DNA from: Actinobacteria bacterium 13_2_20CM_68_14
GTDB taxonomy: Bacteria; Actinomycetota; Thermoleophilia; Gaiellales; Gaiellaceae
DNA length: 8,848 bases
Reading direction: 5' to 3'
Assembly: GCA_001914705.1 (NCBI GenBank)
Contig: MNDB01000041.1
Span: 1 to 8,848 of the forward strand
The notes under the pieces: generated by a model
Database searches by the model: none
What the model was told of the DNA's origin: nothing
The model's input: the letters and a program-made list of their open reading frames with translations, nothing else
Part shown: piece after piece, positions 1 through 6,717 of the stretch
Layout: each line of letters opens with the position of its first letter
Position numbering within the stretch: the first letter of the stretch is position 1
Program-made: the position numbers and the translations under genes

Positions 1-285
1 GGTCGAGTAGCCGACGAGGTTCGCGAATAGGCGCCCGGTCGGGTAGCGGCGGAAGTAGAGCGTCTGCCCGTCGACCTTGCGCTTGACGTTCGTCGCCAAG
101 ATCGTCCCGTCGGCGGCGCGGATCAGCCCGCGCTTGATCCGGAACTGCGCCACCCGCTGGATTGCGTTGTCCTGCTTCTCAGCGAGGCCGGCGGAGGCCC
201 ACGTCTGCCAGTAGGTCGTCCCCACGATCAGCGCGGCGAGCAGGATCATCGACGCGACGGCGAGCTTCGTGATCTGCCTGTTCAC
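1..285 (-). CDS. pbpA: Class B penicillin-binding protein, N-terminus only (PbpA type), runs off left edge
   Basis: This is the first 95 codons of a peptidoglycan transpeptidase; the penicillin-binding domain lies beyond the window. The protein starts MNRQITKLAVASMILLAALI, a short cytoplasmic segment followed by one membrane helix (about residues 7-25). Next comes a pedestal-domain signature, RGLIRAADGTILA (about 54-66), and a segment RRYPTGRLFANLVGYST that matches the actinobacterial PbpA N-terminal domain as I remember it. The GTG start at 285 forms a GTGA overlap with the rodA stop. A GAGGG at 290-294, inside the last rodA codons, sits 4 bases upstream, so translation is probably coupled. 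Known role of the family: crosslinking glycan made by its SEDS partner in the periplasmic space. Partner assignment here is inferred from adjacency. An FtsI-type identity cannot be excluded from this fragment. Confidence 0.9.
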   Translation of the reverse strand, partial: MNRQITKLAVASMILLAALIVGTTYWQTWASAGLAEKQDNAIQRVAQFRIKRGLIRAADGTILATNVKRKVDGQTLYFRRYPTGRLFANLVGYST

Positions 286-1589
286 GCTTCCCTCGGCGCG
301 TTCGCGCGGTTGGAGATCAGGAGCAGGCCTGCGAGCAGGACGAAGTTCGCGACCACGCTCGACCCGCCGTAGGAGACGAAGGGAAGCGTGATCCCCGTCA
401 GCGGGATGATTCGCAGGACTCCGCCGACGATGATGAAGGTTTGCAGGGCGAAGCCGAAGGTGAGGCCGGCTCCCGCGAGCTTCGAGAAGCCGTCATCTGC
501 GAGCAGCGCGATTCGCATGCCTCGTAGGACGAAGACCATGAAGAGGAGAACCAGGGCCGAGACCCCGATCAGGCCGAGTCCCTGCGCGAGCGCCGAGTAG
601 ATGAAGTCGGTATTCAGGGACGGGATCAGCGGGTGGCCCGCGGAGGTCTCGAGCGTCTCCTTTCCGAGCCCGGTGCCGCCGAAGCCGCCGTTCGCGATCG
701 AATAGAGGGACTTCACGAGCTGGTAGCTGCCGCAGTCCTGCCGCAGCTTCATCTCCCCGGTCAGCGCGCAGTAGACCTTGTGGTCGGTCCAGGGATGCAG
801 CCAGATCGTCACGCGCTCGTGCACGTGCGCGACCCGCGTGTAGACGAAGTACGAGCCGCCGAGGAAGAGCGCAAGGCCGATCCCCGTGAACAGCAGCCGG
901 CCCGTCGCAACGTAGAGCATCGCCAGGAAGATCCCGAAGTAGAGGAGTGCCGAGCCGAGGTCGTTCGTCTCGACAAGGACGAGCATCGCGCCGCCCCAGA
1001 TCAGGAGCAGCGGCCCGAAGTCCTTCAGCCGTCCTTGCGCCAGAACCTCCCGCTTCTCGCGCAGGTATGCGGCAAGGAAGACGATCAGGCAGAGCTTCGC
1101 GATCTCACCGGGTTGGAACTGGAGCGACCCGAAGTGGATCCAGAGCCGGGCGCCGTTGACGGTGGCGCCGAGTCCCGGCAGCGCGGGCAGCACGAGCAGG
1201 CCGATCGCGGTCAGTCCAAAGATGTACTTGTAGCTCTCCAGGCGCCGGTAGTCGCGGCGCAGGCTCCAGAGCGTGCCGGCGAAGACACCGACCGCGATGA
1301 TGATCCAGACGCCCTGGCGAAACGCATCTCCGGGCCGGATGCGGTAGATCTCCGTCAGCCCGACCGCGGTCAGCAGAGCGGCGATCGGCAGCAGGTACGG
1401 GTCGGCGTACGGCACCGCGTAACGCGCGACCAGGTGTGCGACGAGGTAGAGCGCGAGGAAGAACGCCGCGTAGGAGAGCGAGGCGGTCGAGACGACCGAC
1501 TGCCGGGCGATGTAGACGCTCGCAAAGCCGAGTGCGGTCAGAGCCCCGACGACGACCAGGTTCAGCAGCTCTCGGTTTCGCAGGCTCAC
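282..1589 (-). CDS. rodA: SEDS-family peptidoglycan glycosyltransferase (RodA/FtsW type)
   Basis: A 435-residue polytopic inner-membrane protein of the SEDS family, which polymerises lipid II into glycan strands. Family motifs are intact: NGARLWIHFGSLQFQPGEIAK (start about 145), ETNDLGSALLYFG (207-219), SIANGGFGGTGLG (297-309), NTDFIYSALAQGLGLIG (326-342) and LPFVSYGGSS (402-411). Asp328 in the TDF motif corresponds to the Asp known to be essential in RodA proteins. About ten hydrophobic segments can be traced. The loop before the SIANGG motif carries an insertion of roughly 13-16 residues with Cys274 and Cys286, not typical of RodA/FtsW proteins I know. The GTG start at 1589 lies 3 bases after the phosphatase stop, with GGAAG about 8 bases upstream. 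Position between pstP and pbpA matches rodA of mycobacteria, so I use that symbol; a divisome FtsW role is possible. Confidence 0.95.
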   Translation of the reverse strand: MSLRNRELLNLVVVGALTALGFASVYIARQSVVSTASLSYAAFFLALYLVAHLVARYAVPYADPYLLPIAALLTAVGLTEIYRIRPGDAFRQGVWIIIAVGVFAGTLWSLRRDYRRLESYKYIFGLTAIGLLVLPALPGLGATVNGARLWIHFGSLQFQPGEIAKLCLIVFLAAYLREKREVLAQGRLKDFGPLLLIWGGAMLVLVETNDLGSALLYFGIFLAMLYVATGRLLFTGIGLALFLGGSYFVYTRVAHVHERVTIWLHPWTDHKVYCALTGEMKLRQDCGSYQLVKSLYSIANGGFGGTGLGKETLETSAGHPLIPSLNTDFIYSALAQGLGLIGVSALVLLFMVFVLRGMRIALLADDGFSKLAGAGLTFGFALQTFIIVGGVLRIIPLTGITLPFVSYGGSSVVANFVLLAGLLLISNRANAPREA

Positions 1590-1592
1590 CGC

Positions 1593-2561
1593 TTATCTTC
1601 CATGCAGCGTCCAGAGGACGACGGCGACGACCGCGAGCGCGACCAGGATCAACAACAGCGCTGGAATCAGGCGGCGGCGGGTGCGGCGCGTGGGCTGAGC
1701 CGGCTGGGGGGCCTCGCCCGGCGGTACGACCATCGTGTCGAGCGCCGGCACGCGGTCGAGCTCGTCGAGTGTGTCCTCGTCGAGCTCGCCGTCGCCGTCC
1801 GCGGTGAGGGCCGGGTACTGAGCCGTCTCTTCGAGCGGCTCTCCGACGTCCTCGCCGATCTCGAAGAAGACGACGGTGATGTTGTCCTCGCCGCCGCCCT
1901 TGTTCGCGGCCCGGATCAGCGCTTTCGCGGAGGTTTGCAGGTTGTCGCGGTTCTTCTCGATCGTCCGCAGGATCACGTCGTCCTCGACCATCGAGGTGAG
2001 CCCGTCCGAGCAGAGCATGAACAGGTCGCCCGGCGCGGTCTCGATCGAGAAAGTGTCGACGTCGACGTCGGGATCGGTGCCGAGCGCGCGCGTGATCACC
2101 GAGCGCTGGGGATGCGTCCCGGCCTCCTCCGGCGAGAGCTTTCCACTGCGGACGAGCTCGGCGACGAGCGAGTGGTCCTCGGTCAACTGCTCGAGCTTGC
2201 CGTCACGGATCAAGTATGCGCGCGAGTCGCCGACGTGGCCGAAGGCAACGTTCGCGTCGCCGACGAAGGCCACCGTCATCGTCGTCCCCATCCCCGAGGC
2301 GGCGGCGTCCTGGCTCGAGCGCTCGTAGACGCGCCGGTTGGCCTCCTGGATCAGCTCGGCGACGCGGCGCTCTCCGCTGCCTGCTGCGGCCTCGTCCTCG
2401 CGGACGGCGCCGGCGGCGAGGCTCGAGGCGAGCTCGCCCGCTTGCGCGCCGCCCATGCCGTCTGCGATCGCGAACAGCGGGGGCTCGACGACGTAGGCAT
2501 CCTCGTTCCGCCGCCGCTTCCTGCCCGTATCTGTGCCGTAGCCCAGTTGCGTAACGGTCAC
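1593..2561 (-). CDS. pstP: PP2C-family Ser/Thr protein phosphatase (PstP type) with C-terminal membrane anchor
   Basis: A 322-residue metal-dependent protein phosphatase, expected to reverse phosphorylation by the Ser/Thr kinases of this cluster. PP2C motifs are complete: RRRNEDAY (17-23, N-terminal metal-site region), ADGMGG (33-38, metal Asp34), GHVGDSRAY (108-116), TEDHS (127-131), HPQRSVITRALG (150-161), LCSDGLT (183-189, Asp186) and GGEDNITVV (223-231, Asp226). An acidic, Pro-rich linker (about 236-296) is followed by one membrane helix (about 298-317) and only five further residues. Mycobacterial PstP has a sizeable extracellular domain that is absent here. I chose the GTG at 2561 because it gives a GTGA overlap with the fhaB stop, has GAGG about 8 bases upstream, and begins right at the PP2C fold (TVTQLGYGTDTG). 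The longer reading from 2684 adds 41 Arg-rich residues that duplicate fhaB codons in another frame. Confidence 0.95.
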   Translation of the reverse strand: MTVTQLGYGTDTGRKRRRNEDAYVVEPPLFAIADGMGGAQAGELASSLAAGAVREDEAAAGSGERRVAELIQEANRRVYERSSQDAAASGMGTTMTVAFVGDANVAFGHVGDSRAYLIRDGKLEQLTEDHSLVAELVRSGKLSPEEAGTHPQRSVITRALGTDPDVDVDTFSIETAPGDLFMLCSDGLTSMVEDDVILRTIEKNRDNLQTSAKALIRAANKGGGEDNITVVFFEIGEDVGEPLEETAQYPALTADGDGELDEDTLDELDRVPALDTMVVPPGEAPQPAQPTRRTRRRLIPALLLILVALAVVAVVLWTLHGR

Positions 2562-3049
2562 GTCTCGTACCTCAACTCGGTCTCGCCTACGCGCACGACG
2601 TCGCCGGGTGTCAGCTTGCGCGCGCGTGTGAGCTTGATTCCGTTCAGGTATGTGCCGTTCGTGGAGCCGACGTCCTTGACCCACACGCCGTCGCCGCGAG
2701 GCTCGATCCGCGCGTGTTTCGCCGAGGCGTAGTCGTCGCCGTCGAGCGCGACATCGTTCTGGGGCCCGCGGCCGACCGTGATCGCGACGGAATCGAGCAT
2801 CCGACCCTCGCCCGGTTCGAGCGTCGGGCTGGAGACGACGACGAGGCGCCCCACCTCGCGCGGCCCGGGGTCGCGGAGCGTCGCGAGATCGCCCGCCTGG
2901 GACGGTGCGAGGATGAAGCTCTCCTGGGGCACACGTAGATCCTTGCTGGCGGTGCGGACTATTCGCCAGATGAACAGGTAGAGCAGCACCACGAAGGCGA
3001 TCTTGAGGACGAGCAGGAGCTCCTCGACCGCGATCGAGGCAAGTGTCAC
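2558..3049 (-). CDS. fhaB: Membrane-anchored FHA-domain protein (FhaB/FipA type)
   Basis: A 163-residue protein with one N-terminal membrane helix (about 11-30, ending IWRIVRTASKDLRVP) and a C-terminal cytoplasmic FHA domain that binds phosphothreonine peptides. FHA residues are intact: GRG at 93-95, DDYASAKHARI around 105-115 (Ser109 and His112 of the binding loop) and GSTNGTYLNG at 128-137. The DDYAS.KHAR signature is shared with mycobacterial FhaB/FipA, as is the membrane-helix-plus-FHA layout and size (about 155 residues there). The GTG start at 3049 lies one base after the fhaA stop, with a GGAGG at 3055-3059 inside fhaA giving a 5-base spacing. The stop overlaps the phosphatase start. 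Known homologues link kinase signalling to cell-wall synthesis and division proteins. A direct role with the RodA/PBP pair encoded downstream is inferred from context. Confidence 0.95.
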   Translation of the reverse strand: MTLASIAVEELLLVLKIAFVVLLYLFIWRIVRTASKDLRVPQESFILAPSQAGDLATLRDPGPREVGRLVVVSSPTLEPGEGRMLDSVAITVGRGPQNDVALDGDDYASAKHARIEPRGDGVWVKDVGSTNGTYLNGIKLTRARKLTPGDVVRVGETELRYET

Positions 3050-3050
3050 G

Positions 3051-3830
3051 TCAGCCTCCGGACTCCCGCCGGAAAACGAGCTCGGTCGATCCCACGGTGA
3101 TCGTGTCGCCGGGGCGCAGCTTGGCGCGCTTGAGCCGCCGGCCGTTGATCTCGGTGCCGTTCGTCGAATCGAGGTCGACCACCCAGTACGCGGCGCCCTC
3201 CTGTCGAACCTCTGCGTGACGGCGTGACACGTTGGGGTCCTCGACCTGGATATCGACGTCCTTCGAGCGGCCGATCACGACTCGCCGCTTCTCGATTTCG
3301 TGCTGCTTACCGTTCCATGAGAGCGTCGCGATCTCCCGCTCGAGCCCGAGCTCCTGGGCGGAGACCGCCTGAGTGTCGGGTTGCTTGGGCTTGTAGACCA
3401 TCGTCGCGCCCGGCGCGATATCGGGAGCCGGCGCTTCGTCCGGCACCGGCTGCGGCTCGCTGCCCTGCGCCATCCGCGTCGCGATTCCGAACTCCCCGAC
3501 CTCGAGGTCCTCGTCGGTCTCCATCAGGACCTTCGGCGGCGAGAGCATCACGTACTTCTCCCGCCGCGCGTTCTCGGCGAGATACTCCTGCAACTCACCG
3601 AGCAGGGACTCCTCGTAGCTCGCGAACTGCTCGCGATCCTGAGGGGAGAGGTAGACCGTGTACTCGTTGGGGACGTAGAGCCGGGAGACGGAGATGACGC
3701 GATGGTCCTCCATCTCCTTGACGAGCTTGCGCGCGAGCTCGACCGGCTGGACATTCGTCCTGAAAGCACGCCCGAAGACGCCCTCGAACAGCGATTCGAT
3801 CTTGGCTTCGATGTTCCTGAGCACGGTCAT
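3051..3830 (-). CDS. fhaA: DUF3662 + FHA domain protein (FhaA type)
   Basis: A 259-residue soluble protein. Residues 1 to about 120 are the DUF3662 domain (FEGVFGRAFRTNVQPVELAR at 15-34, then NEYTVYLSPQD). A short Pro/Gln-rich linker covers about 121-160. The C-terminal FHA domain carries GRSKDVDI (187-194), VSRRHAEV (201-208) and DSTNGTEING (221-230), so all phosphothreonine-binding residues are present. Mycobacterial FhaA is about twice as long because of a long disordered linker, so this is a compact version. In mycobacteria FhaA binds the phosphorylated pseudokinase domain of MviN/MurJ and tunes peptidoglycan synthesis. The ATG at 3830 is preceded by AAGG about 7 bases upstream, a modest ribosome binding site. 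The gap to the upstream kinase stop is 25 bases with no convincing terminator, only a small GGGC/GCCC stem at 3835-3846. Confidence 0.95.
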   Translation of the reverse strand: MTVLRNIEAKIESLFEGVFGRAFRTNVQPVELARKLVKEMEDHRVISVSRLYVPNEYTVYLSPQDREQFASYEESLLGELQEYLAENARREKYVMLSPPKVLMETDEDLEVGEFGIATRMAQGSEPQPVPDEAPAPDIAPGATMVYKPKQPDTQAVSAQELGLEREIATLSWNGKQHEIEKRRVVIGRSKDVDIQVEDPNVSRRHAEVRQEGAAYWVVDLDSTNGTEINGRRLKRAKLRPGDTITVGSTELVFRRESGG

Positions 3831-3855
3831 TGCAGGGCCTTAGCCCGCACCGAGT

Positions 3856-5442
3856 CTAGCTTCGGTCTTTGACCGCTAGGCCCAGACAAGTGACCAATAT
3901 CGTGATGACGATTGCGGCGTCCGGTAGTACCGGACCCGGGGCGAGGATGCCGGCCAGAAGGGCGAGCCCGAAAGGCGCGATCCGGCGGCGCCGGATGTGT
4001 GGCAGCGCTACCGCGGCGGCGGCGAGGACGATTGCCTCGAACAGAAGTGTCGGCCGGGCGCTCAGGGCGTCCCAGATTGTGTTCGCGGCCGCAAGCGGGC
4101 TGCGGGTGCTGTCGAGCTCGAGCGCCGGGGCGAAGCTGCCGGTGAAGGGGAGCTTGTCGCCGCGGAGCCCGGCGACCAGCCCCGCCACGAGCACTGCCGC
4201 GAACACGTGCACGGCTCGAGCCGTTCCGCCGCGAAGCCGCTGTGCCGCCAGCGGCAGCAGCCCGAGCAGCGAGAGCGGCGCCAGGAGCGGCCCGCAGAGG
4301 AAGAAGAGCCCCGTCCGCGAGTCCTTCCACGAGAGTACGAGCCAGCCGAGCGCGAGCGCGGCATAGGCCCAGGCGAGCCCGGCTGAGAGGTTCCCGAGCG
4401 GCAAGACCGGGACGGCGAGCGCAAGAGCGAGGCCGGCTCGCTCCCGAAAGAGGGTCGACCCGGCGGCCAGCGCGGCAAGGCCGAGCGGCCAGCCGGCCGG
4501 ATAGAAGGGCAGCGCCGCCGCGCTCGCGCCCGCGAAGAGCCCGGCCGCCGCGGCAGGTGCGAAGCGCCCGGGCGCCGGTGGCGAAACCTGCGGCAGCGTG
4601 CGCCCACGCCGCTCGCGCCGGTAGCCTGTCGCCCGCAGAGCGGCCCCGAGCCTTTCCGCCGACGGACGCCTGGCCGGGTCGACCGACAGGGCGCGGTCGA
4701 CGAGTGCGATCAGCGGGCGAGGAAGGTCGGGCCTGGCCTTCGCGAGCGAGATGGCGCCCGACTCGATCCGCCGCGCGGTGTCGAGCAATGACCCCTTCCA
4801 GAACGGGTGCCAGCCGGCGAGCGCCTCCCAGAGCAGGACGCCGACCGCCCAGACGTCTGCGGGCGCGCCCGATTCCTCGCCTCGGAGGCGCTCAGGAGGG
4901 ATGTAGGCGAGCGTTCCGGGAACGTCTCCGGCGGCGGTCAGCGTCTCTTCCCCGTCCATCCGCGCGAGACCGAAGTCGAGCAAGCGGATCGAGATCTCGT
5001 CGCTCTCGGCGAGCAGGATGTTCGACGGCTTCACGTCACGGTGGACGATTCGATGTGCATGGGCGTGGGCGAGCGCCTCGCAGATCTGCGCAGCGACCTC
5101 GAGCGCGGCCACGTCGTCGATCGCACCTTCCCGAAGCGCCTGGCGCAGCGTTCGCCCGGGCACGTATTCGTAGGCGATGTAGACGTGGCGCGAGTCGCGT
5201 GCGAGCGCGTACGCGCGTTGGCAGCCCGGATGACGGAGCCGCGCGGCGGCGGAGGCCTCTCGCTCGGCTCGGGAGGCCGACTTCCCCTCGCGGGGGACGA
5301 TCTTGAGCGCCACCTCGACGCCGGTCGGCTCGTCGCGGGCGAGCCAGACCGAGCCGTTGCCGCCGCTGCCGAGCGGTTGCAAAGGGCGGTACCGGCCGAG
5401 GACGAGCTCGTTCGGCGCGACGGCGACGGCCGCTTCTGACAC
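3856..5442 (-). CDS. Ser/Thr protein kinase with polytopic membrane C-terminal domain
   Basis: A 528-residue Hanks-type kinase, numbering from the GTG at 5442. Catalytic features are complete: glycine loop GSGGNGSV (25-32), VALK Lys47, helix-C Glu62 (REA), HRDVKPSN (134-141, Asp136) and DFG (156-158). The activation loop holds Thr167 and Thr169 at positions like PknB autophosphorylation sites, then GTLAYIPPE, where PPE replaces APE. The kinase domain ends near 272. After a basic linker (274-285), residues 295-525 form about 8-9 hydrophobic helices, instead of the usual single helix plus PASTA repeats. The last codons (AVKDRS) are cytoplasmic-looking. It appears to be the first gene of the fhaA-fhaB-pstP-rodA-pbpA operon and likely phosphorylates ligands of the FHA proteins. 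Start choice: a TTG at 5511 would add 23 residues but lies within 9 bases of the divergent reading frame. GTG 5442 is closer to the fold, although neither has a good ribosome binding site. Confidence 0.93.
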   Translation of the reverse strand: MSEAAVAVAPNELVLGRYRPLQPLGSGGNGSVWLARDEPTGVEVALKIVPREGKSASRAEREASAAARLRHPGCQRAYALARDSRHVYIAYEYVPGRTLRQALREGAIDDVAALEVAAQICEALAHAHAHRIVHRDVKPSNILLAESDEISIRLLDFGLARMDGEETLTAAGDVPGTLAYIPPERLRGEESGAPADVWAVGVLLWEALAGWHPFWKGSLLDTARRIESGAISLAKARPDLPRPLIALVDRALSVDPARRPSAERLGAALRATGYRRERRGRTLPQVSPPAPGRFAPAAAAGLFAGASAAALPFYPAGWPLGLAALAAGSTLFRERAGLALALAVPVLPLGNLSAGLAWAYAALALGWLVLSWKDSRTGLFFLCGPLLAPLSLLGLLPLAAQRLRGGTARAVHVFAAVLVAGLVAGLRGDKLPFTGSFAPALELDSTRSPLAAANTIWDALSARPTLLFEAIVLAAAAVALPHIRRRRIAPFGLALLAGILAPGPVLPDAAIVITILVTCLGLAVKDRS

Positions 5443-5552
5443 GGACGCTCGTTCGCCGCGGCAGCCGGAAAGCCTTTGAATGGAGGCAGAAGGCGATTCA
5501 CTCCGACCCAACGGTTACAGTGGACGCCGCAACTTTTTCCCTGCACGGAGCG
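5443..5552. promoter_or_regulatory. Divergent intergenic region between kinase operon and plus-strand membrane gene
   Basis: About 110 bases separate the chosen starts of the two divergent genes, so promoters for both must lie here or inside gene ends. On the plus strand TACAGT at 5516-5521 fits the TAnnnT pattern of an actinobacterial -10 box. It would give a leader of about 25 bases before ATG 5553, which has GGAG at 5547-5550. No convincing -35 is seen at the right distance. On the minus strand I could not identify a clear -10/-35 pair. The region includes an A/T run at 5531-5538, unusual in this GC-rich window. Confidence 0.35.
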
Positions 5553-6704
5553 ATGACCGAGCGCGACACAGACATCGAGTTCGACTTCTTCGAGGAGCCG
5601 GAGACCAGAGAGGCCGCGCGGCCGGAGCGACCGCCGATGCGCGGCGGCCCGCGACCGCCGATCCGGACGCCCCAGGGCATCACGCCGCTGCTCCGCCTGG
5701 TCGGGCTGATCGCCTTCGCGATCGTGATCGTCCTGCTGCTCGTCTACGCGGTCGAGGGGTGCCAGTCCTCGAGCAAGCACGCCAAGTACGCGAACTACAT
5801 GACCAAGGTCTCGCAGATCGCGTCGAACTCGCATTCGATCGGCACGCGCCTCGCCTCATTGCTCGGTCAACCCGGCGTGAAGGCGAGCGACGTGCAGACC
5901 AAGCTCGCCGGGCTCGCACGCGACGAGCAGCAAGACATCGACACCGCCAGCGCGATCAATCCGCCCGGCCGCCTGCGCGACGAGCACTCACGCCTGATCG
6001 ACGCGCTCCAGTACCGCTACAGCGGGATCGTCGGCATTTCCGACTCCTTGCGGCAGGCTGTCAGCAGGAAGAATCTCGCGGCCGCTCAGGCCGGCGCGCT
6101 GCTCGAGGCGCCGGCTCAGCGCCTGCTCGCGAGCGACGTCGTCTGGGACGACAGCTTCAAGGCTCCTTCGATACAGGTGCTACGCGACCAGGGGGTGGGG
6201 GACGTCCGCGTCCCCGGCTCGAAGTTCGTTCAGGATCCCGATTTCTTCACGGCCGCAGGCCTCGGCGCGGTCGTCACCCGCCTGCGCGGCGCCAACGTCT
6301 CGCCGACCGTAGGCGGCCTGCACGGGACGAACATCGTCACCACGAAGGCGCTGCCGCAGGGCACCGAGCTCTCGACCCAAAGTACGTCACCGCAGCCGGT
6401 AGTCGCGGGCACCAACCTGGGCTTCGCGGTCACAGTCGAGGACTCCGGCGACTCGGCCGAGGTGCACATTCCAGTGACGCTGACGATCACCAACGGAACG
6501 AAGAACATCGTCAAGACTCAGACGATCGCCTTCATCGACAAGAAGGCGCAGACGACGGTCACCTTCCGGAACATCCAGCTCGACTCGAACTTCTTCGGGT
6601 CTCAGTCGACGAAGGTCAAGGTCGAGGTGAAGCCGGTTCCGAACGAGAAAACCGTCTCGAACAACACCGCCGAGTATCCGGTGATCTTCTCGTTGCCGCA
6701 GTAG
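5553..6704 (+). CDS. Single-pass membrane protein with C-terminal CARDB-like Ig domain, function unknown
   Basis: I do not recognise a named family for the whole 383-residue protein. The N-terminus (1-46) is cytoplasmic, acidic at first (TDIEFDFFEEPE) and then Pro/Arg-rich. One membrane helix follows at about 47-68. Residues 75-200 are predicted mostly helical with many polar residues, possibly coiled-coil-like. Residues about 280-380 alternate as beta strands (PVVAGTNLGFAVTVEDSGD ... VPVTLTI-like ... NNTAEYPVIF), which resembles a CARDB/Ig-like adhesion or binding domain placed outside the membrane. The ATG at 5553 has GGAG close upstream (only 2 bases between). A GTG at 5520 in the same frame would add 11 residues and seems less likely. 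It lies 13 bases before the DUF4446 gene, so the two are probably co-transcribed. Location facing the kinase operon suggests, but does not show, an envelope role. Confidence 0.85.
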   Translation: MTERDTDIEFDFFEEPETREAARPERPPMRGGPRPPIRTPQGITPLLRLVGLIAFAIVIVLLLVYAVEGCQSSSKHAKYANYMTKVSQIASNSHSIGTRLASLLGQPGVKASDVQTKLAGLARDEQQDIDTASAINPPGRLRDEHSRLIDALQYRYSGIVGISDSLRQAVSRKNLAAAQAGALLEAPAQRLLASDVVWDDSFKAPSIQVLRDQGVGDVRVPGSKFVQDPDFFTAAGLGAVVTRLRGANVSPTVGGLHGTNIVTTKALPQGTELSTQSTSPQPVVAGTNLGFAVTVEDSGDSAEVHIPVTLTITNGTKNIVKTQTIAFIDKKAQTTVTFRNIQLDSNFFGSQSTKVKVEVKPVPNEKTVSNNTAEYPVIFSLPQ

Positions 6705-6717
6705 GTTTGCGCGGCCT

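Noticed and set aside
1593..2684. Longer start for the phosphatase, adding 41 residues
   Set aside because: The extra residues are Arg-rich and duplicate fhaB codons in another frame; GTG 2561 gives a GTGA overlap, a ribosome binding site and starts at the PP2C fold.
633..2732. A 699-codon open frame on the plus strand antisense to rodA, pstP and part of fhaB
   Set aside because: It lies opposite genes with complete family motifs, its composition is Arg/Asp/Glu/Gln-rich with no recognisable domain, and long antisense open frames are expected in GC-rich coding DNA.
3835..3846. GGGC-CTTA-GCCC hairpin in front of fhaA as a terminator or regulatory element
   Set aside because: Only four base pairs and no T-run; such stems are common by chance in GC-rich DNA.
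4242..5306. A 354-codon plus-strand open frame antisense to the kinase
   Set aside because: The product is almost wholly Arg/Ala/Pro low-complexity, a typical shadow of a GC-rich gene.
3856..5511. Longer TTG start for the kinase
   Set aside because: It would leave almost no room for divergent promoters, has no ribosome binding site, and the added residues show no kinase-like feature. It is not excluded.
5520..6704. GTG start at 5520 for the CARDB-like gene
   Set aside because: No ribosome binding site precedes it and it overlaps the candidate -10 box; ATG 5553 has GGAG upstream, though with short spacing.
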